64,000 nt of DNA from Brucella gallinifaecis (GCF_006476605.1 NZ_ML636808.1:62001-126000), one strand, 5' to 3'. Positions 27,347 to 35,917 are shown, numbered from the stretch's first letter. Notes: generated by a model not told the origin, from the letters alone. A program made the numbers and translations.

Positions 27347-28237
27347 ATGTCAGATTATTTTCCCTTTGATCCCGAACCGCGCCGCCCCAGCAACAAGGCT
27401 CCTGCAGGAAGTTGCGACAGTCAGTTTCATCCTTTTGGTGATCCGCTGAAATATCCTGTACGACAGGGCGCAGCTTATGAAATGCCGGATGCAACGATTG
27501 ACGAAGCTTTGCGTATGCATCGTACTCTTGGGATTGAGCGCGGTGTCATCGTTCAATCGACCACCTATGGCAGTGATAACAGGATATTGCTTGATGCTCT
27601 TGAGGTTGCTGGCCCAGAATATAGAGGCTGCACGGTGGCGGCATCCCTTTCCTTAAGCGACACAGAAATAGAGCGGCTTAATTCCGCTGGCGTTAGAGGT
27701 GCGCGGTTTAATTTCCTCAGTTCAGTCAATCTTGTAACTTCTGCGGATAGTTTTTCGCGTTCGGTCGATCGGGCGCGTGAACTTGGCTGGTACATTAAGA
27801 TTCAGCCGAGCGAGAACGGAATTACAGATGCGCTATCGCAGATCAGTGACATCGATATTCCGGTTATCATTGACCATATGGGCCGACCAGATATGACAAA
27901 TGGCCCGGAATCAGAAACCGTGCTTGCTACAGAAGAGCTGCTTAAGCGTGGCAATTTCTGGGTCATGCTCTCGAATGGCCACAAGTTTTCGCGCAGCGGT
28001 GCACCATGGAACGATGTTGTGCCGATCGCGCAGCGCTATATTGCTGCCGCTCCGGACCGGGTGCTGTGGGCGACCGACTGGCCTCATCCGCTTTCAAAAA
28101 AACAACCGCCGAATGATGGCGATTTGTTTGACTTGCTGTTTCGCTATGCGCCTGACGCGCAGCAGCGTCAGAAAATCCTTGTCGATAATCCCGCATATCT
28201 GTTCGGTTTCAACAAGATGGCTGAGGTCACGCCATGA
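27347..28237 (+). CDS. Amidohydrolase-2 family hydrolase (LigI/lactonase-like)
   Basis: A 296-residue TIM-barrel protein of the amidohydrolase-2 group. Visible blocks are SQFHPFGD near the N-terminus (the usual HxH reduced to one His), VIIDHMGRPD in the middle and LWATDWPHP near 240, whose Asp is the usual catalytic acid. This matches 2-pyrone-4,6-dicarboxylate lactonase (LigI) and galactarolactone isomerase types, which need few or no metals. It probably opens a lactone. It is 14 bases after the ridA-like gene and overlaps the next by 4 bases. Confidence 0.82.
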   Translation: MSDYFPFDPEPRRPSNKAPAGSCDSQFHPFGDPLKYPVRQGAAYEMPDATIDEALRMHRTLGIERGVIVQSTTYGSDNRILLDALEVAGPEYRGCTVAASLSLSDTEIERLNSAGVRGARFNFLSSVNLVTSADSFSRSVDRARELGWYIKIQPSENGITDALSQISDIDIPVIIDHMGRPDMTNGPESETVLATEELLKRGNFWVMLSNGHKFSRSGAPWNDVVPIAQRYIAAAPDRVLWATDWPHPLSKKQPPNDGDLFDLLFRYAPDAQQRQKILVDNPAYLFGFNKMAEVTP

Positions 28238-29112
28238 CAGCAAGACTTCAGTTAGCCAGCGTAGTTATTAATGGATGTGAAACATTTGGTGCTGTAACGC
28301 AGCATGGTTTTATCGATCTTGGCAATCGCTATCCAGAATTCCGTGACCTTGGGCATGTGATTGCGTCTGCAGGTCTTGGCACGCTGCGCGGCAAGCTTTC
28401 AGGCTTGTCAGCAGACTGCGCTTTAGATGAACTATCCTATCTCATTCCACTTGCCAGACCGCAAAAAATTATCTGTGTGGGTGTGAATTATCCAGATCGG
28501 AATGAGGAATATAAGGATGGCCAGTCTGCCCCGGTCAATCCATCGCTGTTTGTTCGTTTTCCCACTTCGTTTGTTGGTCATGGTGATTTGCTGGTGCGGC
28601 CATCCGTTTCGCATCAGCTCGATTATGAGGGAGAACTGGCACTGGTGATCGGCAAGGCCGGTCGCCATATTGCGCAGTGCGATGCGCTGTCTCACATTGC
28701 TGCAATCACGCTATGCAACGAAGGTACGGTTCGTGATTGGGTCAGGCATGCGAAGTTCAACGTAACCCAGGGTAAGAACTTTGATCGAAGCGGTGCATTG
28801 GGTCCATGGCTGGTTCCATTTGATCATGAGGATCAGATTGCTGATATTCGTCTGACAACGCGTGTCAATGGAGAGCTGCGGCAGGAGGATCGCACCAGTC
28901 GCATGACATTCAGTTTTCGCGAACTGATTGCATATATCTCCACTTTCGCCACGTTGATCCCCGGTGATATTATTATAACAGGCACGCCAACCGGCGCTGG
29001 TGTCCGTTTTGATCCTCCAGTCTGGCTGAAGCCGGGAGACCTCGTTGAGGTTGAGGCCGAAGGCGTTGGTCTTCTGGCCAATCGCGTTGTCGATGAGGAA
29101 TCTTGCACATGA
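28234..29112 (+). CDS. Fumarylacetoacetate hydrolase (FAA) family protein, HpaG-like
   Basis: A 292-residue single-domain FAA-family enzyme. The metal site is built from Glu residues of YEGELALVIGK and an Asp further on; other blocks are KIICVGVNYPDRNEEY, SGALGPWLVP and IITGTPTGAGVRF. Members hydrolyse or decarboxylate/isomerise 2,4-dioxo acids. Given HpaH and HpaI genes next to it, the most likely role is the HpaG step, making 2-oxohept-4-ene-1,7-dioate; acylpyruvate hydrolysis is the alternative. Overlaps on both sides with neighbours show tight coupling. Confidence 0.85.
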   Translation: MTARLQLASVVINGCETFGAVTQHGFIDLGNRYPEFRDLGHVIASAGLGTLRGKLSGLSADCALDELSYLIPLARPQKIICVGVNYPDRNEEYKDGQSAPVNPSLFVRFPTSFVGHGDLLVRPSVSHQLDYEGELALVIGKAGRHIAQCDALSHIAAITLCNEGTVRDWVRHAKFNVTQGKNFDRSGALGPWLVPFDHEDQIADIRLTTRVNGELRQEDRTSRMTFSFRELIAYISTFATLIPGDIIITGTPTGAGVRFDPPVWLKPGDLVEVEAEGVGLLANRVVDEESCT

Positions 29113-29918
29113 TGACCCGCGAACAGATTGAAGCCTGCGCCCGCAATCTTGCGAAAGCTGAAAAAACACGGAGTCAGACAGGTCTGATCAGTCTGGCCAA
29201 TCCTTCGATGAGCATGGATGATGCCTATGCGATTCAGGCTGAATGGATGCGACAAAAATATGCGCAAGGCCGCTATAGCATCGGTCGTAAGATTGGCCTG
29301 ACATCAAAGGCTATGCAATCTGCTCTTAACATTGATATTCCTGATTCAGGCGTGTTACTGGACGACATGATGTTTGAAGATGGCGGCGTGATACCGGCAG
29401 GCCGCTTCATACAGCCGCGCGTCGAGGCAGAAATTGCCTTCATTATGAAGGATGGTTTACAGGGGCCTGATGCGACAGCCATCGATGTTCTGAACGCGAC
29501 GGCCTTTTTACAGCCTGCGCTTGAAATACTTGATACGCGCATTGTACGTGTCGATCAGCAGACAAAAAAAACACGAAATGTGCTCGATACAATTGCTGAT
29601 AATGCCGCTAATGCGGGTGTCGTGTTGGGTGGTCGCTGTGTGAAACCGCTGGACGTGGATATGCGGTGGATTGGGGCCATTGTTTCCCGCAACGGTTCGG
29701 TTGAAGAAACCGGTCTGGGGGCAGGTGTTTTAAATAATCCAGCAACCGCCGTGGCGTGGCTGGCAAACCGGCTAGCTGAAGTTGGTGAGGCAATATTACC
29801 GGGCGAAATTATTCTCTCAGGCTCGTTCATTCGCCCCATTGAAGCGTTATCTGGCTCAACAATCTTTGCCGATTATGGCAGTCTGGGCACTGTGAGCTGC
29901 CACTTTCAATCGGAGTGA
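29109..29918 (+). CDS. hpaH: 2-oxo-hept-4-ene-1,7-dioate hydratase
   Basis: A 269-residue hydratase that adds water to 2-oxohept-4-ene-1,7-dioate to give 4-hydroxy-2-oxoheptanedioate, with Mg2+. It matches HpaH over its length: GRKIGLTSKAMQ (about 56-67), AGRFIQPRVEAEIAFIMK, LEILDTRIVRVDQQTKKTRNV-and DTIADNAANAGVVLGGR, then LPGEIILSGSFIRP. It follows the 1,7-dioate HpaH type rather than the 2-hydroxypentadienoate type (MhpD/XylJ). The ATG at 29109 overlaps the previous stop as ATGA. Confidence 0.92.
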   Translation: MMTREQIEACARNLAKAEKTRSQTGLISLANPSMSMDDAYAIQAEWMRQKYAQGRYSIGRKIGLTSKAMQSALNIDIPDSGVLLDDMMFEDGGVIPAGRFIQPRVEAEIAFIMKDGLQGPDATAIDVLNATAFLQPALEILDTRIVRVDQQTKKTRNVLDTIADNAANAGVVLGGRCVKPLDVDMRWIGAIVSRNGSVEETGLGAGVLNNPATAVAWLANRLAEVGEAILPGEIILSGSFIRPIEALSGSTIFADYGSLGTVSCHFQSE

Positions 29919-29920
29919 AA

Positions 29921-30730
29921 ATGCCAGTAAATCCCAATAATTTTAAAGCTGCTCTTAAACATCAGCAACTTCAGATCGGGCTATGGCTTGGCCTTGCTAA
30001 TGCCTACACCGCCGAGATTGCTGCGGGTGCAGGGTTTGACTGGCTGTTGATTGATGGGGAGCACGCTCCCAATGACATTCGCAGCATGCTGGCGCAACTG
30101 CATTCTATCGGCATATCCAGCCATCCTGTTATCCGCTTACCCGTTGGCGAGATATGGATGATCAAGCAAGTCCTTGATATTGGCGCGCAAACCATACTCG
30201 TTCCGATGGTCGAAACAGCACAACAGGCAAAAGCTCTTGTTGATGCAACACGCTATCCTCCAAATGGGGTGCGGGGTGTCGGGGCTGCACTTGCCCGTGC
30301 ATCTGCATTTAATCGAACGGCTGATTATTTAAAAACAGCCGATGACCAGATTTGCCTGTTGGTTCAGGTTGAAAGCCGGCGTGGAATTGCGTCGCTTGAT
30401 GCGATTTTGAATGTGGATGGCATCGATGGTGTCTTTATCGGTCCGGCAGATCTGGCTGCGGATCTCGGTTTTCTCGGACGTCCGGGCGCAGCTGAGGTTC
30501 AGTCTGTGGTCGAAGATGCCCTGTTGAGAATTGTTGCCTCAGGCAAAGCTGCGGGAATTCTGACAGCCGATAACCGTCTGGCTCGTCGCTATATTGATCT
30601 TGGCGCAACATTTGTTGCTGTAGGTAGCGATGTTGGTCTGTTTGCAAGCGCCACATCTGCTCTGGCTGCGGCTTTTAAATCAGATGAAAAGCATTCTGCC
30701 CGACAGGGCAGCTCAGATACAACATATTGA
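29921..30730 (+). CDS. hpaI: 4-hydroxy-2-oxoheptanedioate aldolase
   Basis: A 269-residue class II aldolase that splits 4-hydroxy-2-oxoheptanedioate into pyruvate and succinate semialdehyde. It follows HpaI of E. coli closely: QIGLWLGLANAYTAEIAAG, FDWLLIDGEHAPND (His base), IKQVLDIGAQTILVPMV, YPPNGVRGVGAALARASAFN, VQVESRRG with the metal Glu, and DGVFIGPADLAADLG. The ATG at 29921 follows GGAG; a GTG at 29915 overlaps the previous stop and is less likely. It ends the operon; a strong terminator follows. Confidence 0.94.
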   Translation: MPVNPNNFKAALKHQQLQIGLWLGLANAYTAEIAAGAGFDWLLIDGEHAPNDIRSMLAQLHSIGISSHPVIRLPVGEIWMIKQVLDIGAQTILVPMVETAQQAKALVDATRYPPNGVRGVGAALARASAFNRTADYLKTADDQICLLVQVESRRGIASLDAILNVDGIDGVFIGPADLAADLGFLGRPGAAEVQSVVEDALLRIVASGKAAGILTADNRLARRYIDLGATFVAVGSDVGLFASATSALAAAFKSDEKHSARQGSSDTTY

Positions 30731-30819
30731 ACATGTCACGGATGAGGTGGATCTGCTCATGTGGGAAGATCAGTCGGGCTGACTGATTTCTAATCCCACT
30801 GGGATTGAATGCCGATATA

Positions 30820-30850
30820 CGTTTTGATGCGCAATCTGCGCATCAAAACG
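30820..30850. terminator. Bidirectional terminator between hpaI and the ABC permease gene
   Basis: CGTTTTGATGCGCA and TGCGCATCAAAACG form a perfect 14-bp stem with a 3-base loop. The AT-rich outer stem gives U-runs on both strands. A smaller hairpin (AATCCCA/TGGGATT) lies at 30792-30806. Confidence 0.85.
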
Positions 30851-30862
30851 CATTGTTTCAAA

Positions 30863-31684
30863 TCAGCTTCTGGTCGTATTGTTTTGCGCCCGGCCTTTCA
30901 CGAAAAGCGAGGTCACAAGTAAAACGGTTGAGAAAACGATCATCGTTGTTGCCGCCGCTGCGAGCGTAGGGGTGATCGTGTCGCGTGCTGCCGAGAACAT
31001 TTCCCTTGGCAGTGTTCTTTGACCCGGTCCGGCCAGAAACAGCGTGATCACAATTTCATCAAGGGATGCTGTGAAGGCAAATAATGCACCTGATATAATC
31101 CCCGGTGAAATGATTGGCAGAGTAATTTTTCGAAAAGCGTGCAATGGGCGTGCCCCCATACTGGCAGCAGCCCAGAGAAGGCGTTGATCAAGCGCTGTCA
31201 TTGCTGCGCCTACCGTGACCACTACAAATGGGGCTGCCAATGCCGTATGCGCCAGAATGAGACCAAACATGGTCTGTGTCAGGCCGAGCATCGAAAAAAT
31301 GAAATAGATACCCACACCGACTATGACGGCAGGCGCGATGAGCGGTGCTAAAAGAAGCGTTTCAATGAGCTTTCTGCCCCTGACTTTTCCGTTTGCCAGA
31401 CCAATTGCTGCTGCGGTGCCAAGAATGGTTGACAGCACCGTCGTGGCCAACGCGATGGCGATACTGTTTATCAGGGCTTCCCGCCATGTCGGTGAAGAAA
31501 TGAAATCCTGATACCAGCGCCACGTAAAGCCCTCAAACGGCAATGCGAGATAGCGTGAGTCATTAAATGACAAGGGTATGATTACCAGAATAGGCAGAAT
31601 GAGGAAGCCTAGAACGAGCCCGGATATAAGTGCCAGAAGCAATTTTCCGGGCGAATATTTTTGTGTGGCAATCATCGTCATCAA
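30863..31684 (-). CDS. Pot-type ABC transporter permease (PotC-like)
   Basis: A 273-residue inner-membrane permease with six predicted helices and the EAA loop AAASMGARPLHAFRKITLPIISPGI near residues 175-200. It belongs to the spermidine/putrescine (PotC) branch of the BPD_transp_1 family. It overlaps the PotB-like gene by 4 bases and closes the importer operon. The substrate is set by the binding protein; polyamines are only one possibility. Confidence 0.9.
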   Translation of the reverse strand: MMTMIATQKYSPGKLLLALISGLVLGFLILPILVIIPLSFNDSRYLALPFEGFTWRWYQDFISSPTWREALINSIAIALATTVLSTILGTAAAIGLANGKVRGRKLIETLLLAPLIAPAVIVGVGIYFIFSMLGLTQTMFGLILAHTALAAPFVVVTVGAAMTALDQRLLWAAASMGARPLHAFRKITLPIISPGIISGALFAFTASLDEIVITLFLAGPGQRTLPREMFSAARDTITPTLAAAATTMIVFSTVLLVTSLFVKGRAQNNTTRS

Positions 31685-32865
31685 CCCAGATTAATTCCGC
31701 CGCGCGAGAAACGTCTTTGAAGCGTAAACAACACGGCAGTTATGATAAGAAGGAAGAGGCCCAGCGAGGAGGCAAGTCCCCAGTTGAGGGTAGCGGTCGT
31801 GAACATGGAGATATAGTAACCGACCATCTGGTCTCCTGGTCCGCCGAGGAGCGCAGGCGTGATATAAAAGCCGATCGTGATGATGAAGACCAGCATTGCT
31901 CCAGCCATCAATCCGGGAACGACCTGCGGCAGGTAAACCCGGAAGAATGCATAGAGCGGGCGGGCGCCAAGCGAGGCAGCAGCCCGCATCAGGCGCGGAT
32001 CAACAGCTCGCATCGACCCAAGCAGTGGGAAGATAAGGAACGGCAGCATGACATGCACCATGGCAATGATAACCCCGGTTCGGGTGAAAAGTAATCCCAG
32101 CGGTTGATCGATAATACCAAGATTTTGCAGCACCAAATTGATCACACCGCGATCCTGCAACAGCACGATCCATGCCGTGGTACGAACCAGAATGGATGTC
32201 CAGAATGGTAAAAGCACAATGATCAGCAGAAAGTTTCTTGTACGGTCTGATCGTCCTGCAAGAAAGGCACAAAGCGGGAAGGCCAGAATGATGCAAACTA
32301 TTGTCGTTATGGCGGCGATGCTGAATGTCCGCATCATGACATCTCGGTAGATGCCTCCCTCTGGTCGTGCTTGCACAATACCATTTCCATAGTCGCGCTT
32401 CAGATCAAGGGCAGACAGAATATGATAGCTATTTACCGGGCCACTCGCCCTTTTCATAACCTGCCAGGTACTGGGTTCTTCCCAGCGCTTATCCGTGGCC
32501 GCCAGTCGTTCGCGTCCGCTACCCGGCGCGGCATCGCCAATTTTGCGTTTTGTACCTGTAAGCAATTCGCGAGCGCTGGGGTTTTCGTAGGAGAGGCGTC
32601 TTGAAAGTGAGGCGAGACGAGCGGGAGCGACATTTTTGATCTCATCGGCCAGCGTGTCGAAAGCTGCTTCGGGCGGTAAATTAATTCCGTCCCACTGGTC
32701 AAGCACTGCGGCTGTTTCGGGAAGTGCCGTTATCAGCTCCGTATCGGAAAAGCTCCGCCACATCACCATCCCAAGGGGCACAAGAAATACTGCGATCATA
32801 AACACTAATAAAGGGGCGATCAGGACATAGCTGCCAAAGCGCTCTCTGGAAAAAATGGTTGCCAT
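31681..32865 (-). CDS. Pot-type ABC transporter permease with large periplasmic insertion (PotB-like)
   Basis: A 394-residue permease. The ATG at 32865 follows AAGGGATC; an upstream ATG (32895) lies within an intercistronic hairpin. After the first membrane helix (YVLIAPLLVFMIAVFLVPLGMV) comes an insertion of about 130 polar residues (DTELITALPETAAV to GGIYRDVMMRT) before the remaining five helices. The EAA loop is AAASLGARPLYAFFRVYLPQVVPG. Usual PotB proteins are about 280-300 residues, so the insertion accounts for the extra length; it should face the periplasm and may contact the binding protein. Confidence 0.88.
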   Translation of the reverse strand: MATIFSRERFGSYVLIAPLLVFMIAVFLVPLGMVMWRSFSDTELITALPETAAVLDQWDGINLPPEAAFDTLADEIKNVAPARLASLSRRLSYENPSARELLTGTKRKIGDAAPGSGRERLAATDKRWEEPSTWQVMKRASGPVNSYHILSALDLKRDYGNGIVQARPEGGIYRDVMMRTFSIAAITTIVCIILAFPLCAFLAGRSDRTRNFLLIIVLLPFWTSILVRTTAWIVLLQDRGVINLVLQNLGIIDQPLGLLFTRTGVIIAMVHVMLPFLIFPLLGSMRAVDPRLMRAAASLGARPLYAFFRVYLPQVVPGLMAGAMLVFIITIGFYITPALLGGPGDQMVGYYISMFTTATLNWGLASSLGLFLLIITAVLFTLQRRFSRGGINLG

Positions 32866-32891
32866 GCCTGATCCCTTTACTGGATTACAGT

Positions 32892-32923
32892 GCATTTCGA
32901 TCGGATCAATTCGATCGAAATGC
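32892..32923 (-). other. Intercistronic stem-loop between binding-protein and permease genes
   Basis: GCATTTCGATCG and CGATCGAAATGC form a perfect 12-bp stem with an 8-base loop and no T-run behind it on the minus strand. Such structures often protect the binding-protein mRNA and lower permease expression. A weaker GCCGC/GCGGC hairpin lies closer to the binding-protein stop (about 32950-32975). Confidence 0.6.
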
Positions 32924-32984
32924 TCAAACGTCTGTTTTGCGCCGCATCTTTAATGGCGCGGCTTTATGCTTCTTCAGACCCAAA

Positions 32985-34028
32985 TTAGTTCGCTGACCAG
33001 GTTGTCCATCTGGCGTTCAGAGTATCAATGTTATCGATCCAAAAAGCATCGTCGATTTTGAGCACATTGGCTGCGTTTTCCGGTGCGGTTGGCAAGTCGG
33101 CAAGGATCTTCTTGTCGATCAGTTCAAGTGCTGCCTTCGAAGTCACGCCAATTGGCTGATAAGACGGGATTTGTGCCTGATATTCTCCCTTCGACGCAAA
33201 GTCGAGGAACTCATAGGCTGCATCCTTGTTAGGGGAGTTGGCAAGAATAACCCAGCTGTCTGTTGTTTGAAGAGACTCGTTCCAAACCAGTTTGAAGGGC
33301 TTTTTATCAACATTGATGGCTGTTGTGACACGACCGTTATATGTTGACGTCGCGGCGACTTCGCCAGAGGCAAGCAACTGCATAGGCTGCGCACCGGCTT
33401 TCCAGAAAACGAGATTTGGCTTGATGCGATCAAGCGACTTGAATGCCCGGTCAACACCTTCTGCGGTCTTGAGTGTTGCATAGACATCCGCTGGTGCGAC
33501 ACCATCAGCCATCAGGGCAATTTCGAGGTTGCCTTTCGGTCCCTGACGGAGAGCGCGTTTGCCTGGAAATTTTTCAAGATTGAAAAAGTCAGCCCAGTTT
33601 TTTGGACCATCCTTGAAGACCGTAGTGTCATAAGCGACCACGAAATTATAAATTGCAGATCCTACGCCACATGGGCTGACAGCACCTGCCACATAAGCGT
33701 CTTTTCCACCTGCGCGATCAAAGTCTATTTCCTCGAACAGGCCTTCAGAACATCCAAGTTCCAGTTCTTCGGATTCTACTTGGACAACGTCCCAACCGCC
33801 GTCACCGGCTTCAGATTTTGTGCGCAGAATACCAATGCCTCCATCCCAGGAGTCTTCGATCAGTTTTTTGCCTGTTTCCTTGGTGAACGGTTCAAAAATA
33901 GCCTTGCGCTGTGCATCCTGAAAGGTGCCACCCCATGATGTCACAGTGAGATCACGTGCGCTGCTTACGCTCGGCAATCCTAAAACAATTGTCGCGGCAA
34001 GAAGGATTTTTCCATTTATGAATGCCAT
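32985..34028 (-). CDS. Pot-type ABC transporter substrate-binding protein
   Basis: A periplasmic binding protein of 347 residues with a signal peptide (KILLAATIVLGLPSVSSA-RDLTVTSWGG). Blocks such as LTVTSWGGTFQDAQRKAIFEPFTKETGKK, WDVVQVESEELELGCSEG and LRQGPKGNLEIALMADG are those of the PotD/YdcS-like group (COG0687). It has several Cys residues (SEGLF and SPCGVG regions) that could form a disulfide. The acidic polyamine site cannot be verified by eye, so the ligand stays open; the operon context suggests an amine-bearing compound. Confidence 0.88.
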   Translation of the reverse strand: MAFINGKILLAATIVLGLPSVSSARDLTVTSWGGTFQDAQRKAIFEPFTKETGKKLIEDSWDGGIGILRTKSEAGDGGWDVVQVESEELELGCSEGLFEEIDFDRAGGKDAYVAGAVSPCGVGSAIYNFVVAYDTTVFKDGPKNWADFFNLEKFPGKRALRQGPKGNLEIALMADGVAPADVYATLKTAEGVDRAFKSLDRIKPNLVFWKAGAQPMQLLASGEVAATSTYNGRVTTAINVDKKPFKLVWNESLQTTDSWVILANSPNKDAAYEFLDFASKGEYQAQIPSYQPIGVTSKAALELIDKKILADLPTAPENAANVLKIDDAFWIDNIDTLNARWTTWSAN

Positions 34029-34119
34029 TTTCTGTTCCCTTTATGATTATTGACAGTGCATAATTCGAAGTTTTAGTCGGCTTTGTTGCGCCTGAGAGGT
34101 TGTGTGGTGCAGTTTTCAA

Positions 34120-35259
34120 TTAAGGAATGATGACGCAGCTTTCTTCGGGGAATTTCAGTGCAACGCGATCACCGGGCTTAACCCGGCTATTTCGACCAGC
34201 AGAATTCTCCTTGATATGAATGACCTGTCCTGCATCTGTGGTGATATGGATCCGCAGGTGATCGCCGTGAAAAATAACAGAATTCACCTCACCATGCAGA
34301 CCTGCTGCCGAAGCTGGAACGATCTGTACTTCCTCCGGGCGGCTGAAAATCGCGGCTGATTTTCCAACAGCAAGATCGCCTGATGCAATTCCGGAAAGGA
34401 TAGCGTCATCGCGGGTCTTGACGCTCGCACGACCTGTTTTGATCTCAAGAACCTCGGCATCAATGAGATTGGCTTCGCCGACAAAGCCCGCGACAAACCT
34501 GTCCGAAGGGCGTTTATAGATAACTTCAGGCGGTGCAATTTGTGCGATTTTTCCTTTGTTGAACACAGCGATACGGTCCGACATGGTCAGGGCCTCATCC
34601 TGATCGTGGGTGACATAGACAAAGGTAATACCAAGACGTGCATGCAGGGACTTCAGTTCCATCTGCATGGTTTCACGCAAGGCTTTGTCGAGGGCGCCCA
34701 AAGGCTCATCCATAAGCACGATACGAGGCTCGTAAACGAGTGCGCGCGCGAGGGCGACACGCTGTTGCTGCCCGCCGGACAGTTGTTGCGGTTTGCGGTC
34801 GCCAACGGAAGGCAGTTGGATGAGGTCCAGCATTCTTGTGACAAGTCTGTCACGTTCAGCCTTTGGTATTTTACGTACAGCCAGAGGAAAGGCGAGATTT
34901 TCGGCTACCGTCATATGGGGGAACAATGCGTAGCTTTGAAACACGACCCCCATGCCACGATCATACGGTGCGCAACGTGTAACATCTTCGCCATTGATAT
35001 GAATTTCACCAGAATTAGGCTTTTCGAAACCGGCAAGCATCATCAGGGTGGTCGTCTTGCCGGAGCCGCTCGGGCCGAGAAGTGTCAGAAACTCGCCGTT
35101 GTAAACATCAAGATCAAGATTGCTGATCGCTATATAAGCACCATAATTCTTTTTGACGCTGCGAAAGGTTGCAATCACTGAAGGTTGTGTTGCCTTTAAC
35201 ATATTTCCGATTGCAGCATTTTGAGTGCTGATATCTGTCTGCATTTCCACGGCGACCAT
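34120..35259 (-). CDS. Pot-type ABC transporter ATP-binding protein (PotA-like)
   Basis: A 379-residue ATPase: Walker A GPSGSGKTT (about 58-66), signature LSGGQQQRVALARAL, Walker B IVLMDEPLGALD, H-loop VTHDQDEA, and a C-terminal TOBE domain (GEANLIDAEVLEIKTGRA to VKPGDRVALKFPEE). The first of four importer genes, all minus strand; the order ATPase, binding protein, PotB, PotC is usual for this group. Palindromes matching those before the ridA operon lie upstream at 35311 and 35408. Confidence 0.92.
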   Translation of the reverse strand: MVAVEMQTDISTQNAAIGNMLKATQPSVIATFRSVKKNYGAYIAISNLDLDVYNGEFLTLLGPSGSGKTTTLMMLAGFEKPNSGEIHINGEDVTRCAPYDRGMGVVFQSYALFPHMTVAENLAFPLAVRKIPKAERDRLVTRMLDLIQLPSVGDRKPQQLSGGQQQRVALARALVYEPRIVLMDEPLGALDKALRETMQMELKSLHARLGITFVYVTHDQDEALTMSDRIAVFNKGKIAQIAPPEVIYKRPSDRFVAGFVGEANLIDAEVLEIKTGRASVKTRDDAILSGIASGDLAVGKSAAIFSRPEEVQIVPASAAGLHGEVNSVIFHGDHLRIHITTDAGQVIHIKENSAGRNSRVKPGDRVALKFPEESCVIIP

Positions 35260-35310
35260 TCGTAGATTCCATCTCTTTTAGCGAATAGTTTTCTATTTCG
35301 AGGACATTAA

Positions 35311-35325
35311 TTTCATTCAGTGATC
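35311..35325. promoter_or_regulatory. TTTCATTnAnTGAAA operator, degenerate site D
   Basis: TTTCATTCAGTGATC keeps the left half and core of the motif and lies 52 bases upstream of the importer start codon. Confidence 0.45.
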
Positions 35326-35407
35326 CATACTATTTTCTAAATGTCACGATAGATAAACGAATATTTCGCGTTTCATACGGCATCATATAGATTTTCTTTG
35401 CTAGAAG

Positions 35408-35422
35408 TTTCATTTAATGAAA
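35408..35422. promoter_or_regulatory. TTTCATTnAnTGAAA operator, site C
   Basis: TTTCATTTAATGAAA, 149 bases upstream of the Pot-type operon and on the other side of the MITE from the aminotransferase gene. Identical to sites A and B at 13 of 15 positions. Confidence 0.62.
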
Positions 35423-35509
35423 TTACCATCACATATCTGCTCACGTTTAATGATCTGAGTCCGAATGTACCAATGATTGGCTTTTCTATCGCCAATATGT
35501 TTGCCAAGT

Positions 35510-35793
35510 TTAGGGTCAGGACTCATTAATTTGACGGGAATGGTGTGAGGCCATCCGTTTGGATACGAGAAGGAAAGGCGAAGGAAATGTGGTTCATTTT
35601 CAAGACTTTCCGACGAAGTAGGCCGGGCGGATGGGCCACATCCTTCGGACATCGAAATGACGTGACGATCTGCTGCGTCGAGCCGCTCAACCGGGGGGAA
35701 CACCCCGGTCCTCACGTCTCTCGCTTTGAATATTTGGGCAAATCTTGTCATTTCAGATGCCATTCTCATCAAATTAATGGGTCCTGACCCTAA
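35510..35793. mobile_element. 284-bp MITE with 25-bp terminal inverted repeats
   Basis: The left end TTAGGGTCAGGACTCATTAA(TTTGA) and the right end (TCAAA)TTAATGGGTCCTGACCCTAA are inverted copies with one mismatch. The inner 234 bp contain a GC-rich hairpin (CCGGGG/CCCCGG near 35690-35708) and no transposase. The TTA/TAA at the tips could be part of the repeat or a 3-bp target duplication, as in IS5-type elements. It splits the divergent promoter region of the importer and the aminotransferase. Confidence 0.8.
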
Positions 35794-35853
35794 GACACCG
35801 TCAGCGATAAGTTCATTCTTATTTTTGATTATCGTAACCCAGATTGATGCCAT

Positions 35854-35865
35854 GTTCAAATGAAC
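35854..35865. promoter_or_regulatory. Palindrome before the aminotransferase gene
   Basis: GTTCAAATGAAC lies 52 bases upstream of the aminotransferase start, just outside the MITE; it may be an operator. It is followed by a TACGGTATTGTG/TTACGGTACGG near-repeat (35877-35908). Confidence 0.35.
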
Positions 35866-35917
35866 AATGTTACGCTATACGGTATTGTGTTTCATATTAC
35901 GGTACGGAGATAGAGTT

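Noticed and set aside
35410-35859. Possible 149-codon gene on the minus strand and 80-codon gene on the plus strand
   Set aside because: Both lie mostly within the MITE and include its inverted repeats; no ribosome binding site or motif supports them.
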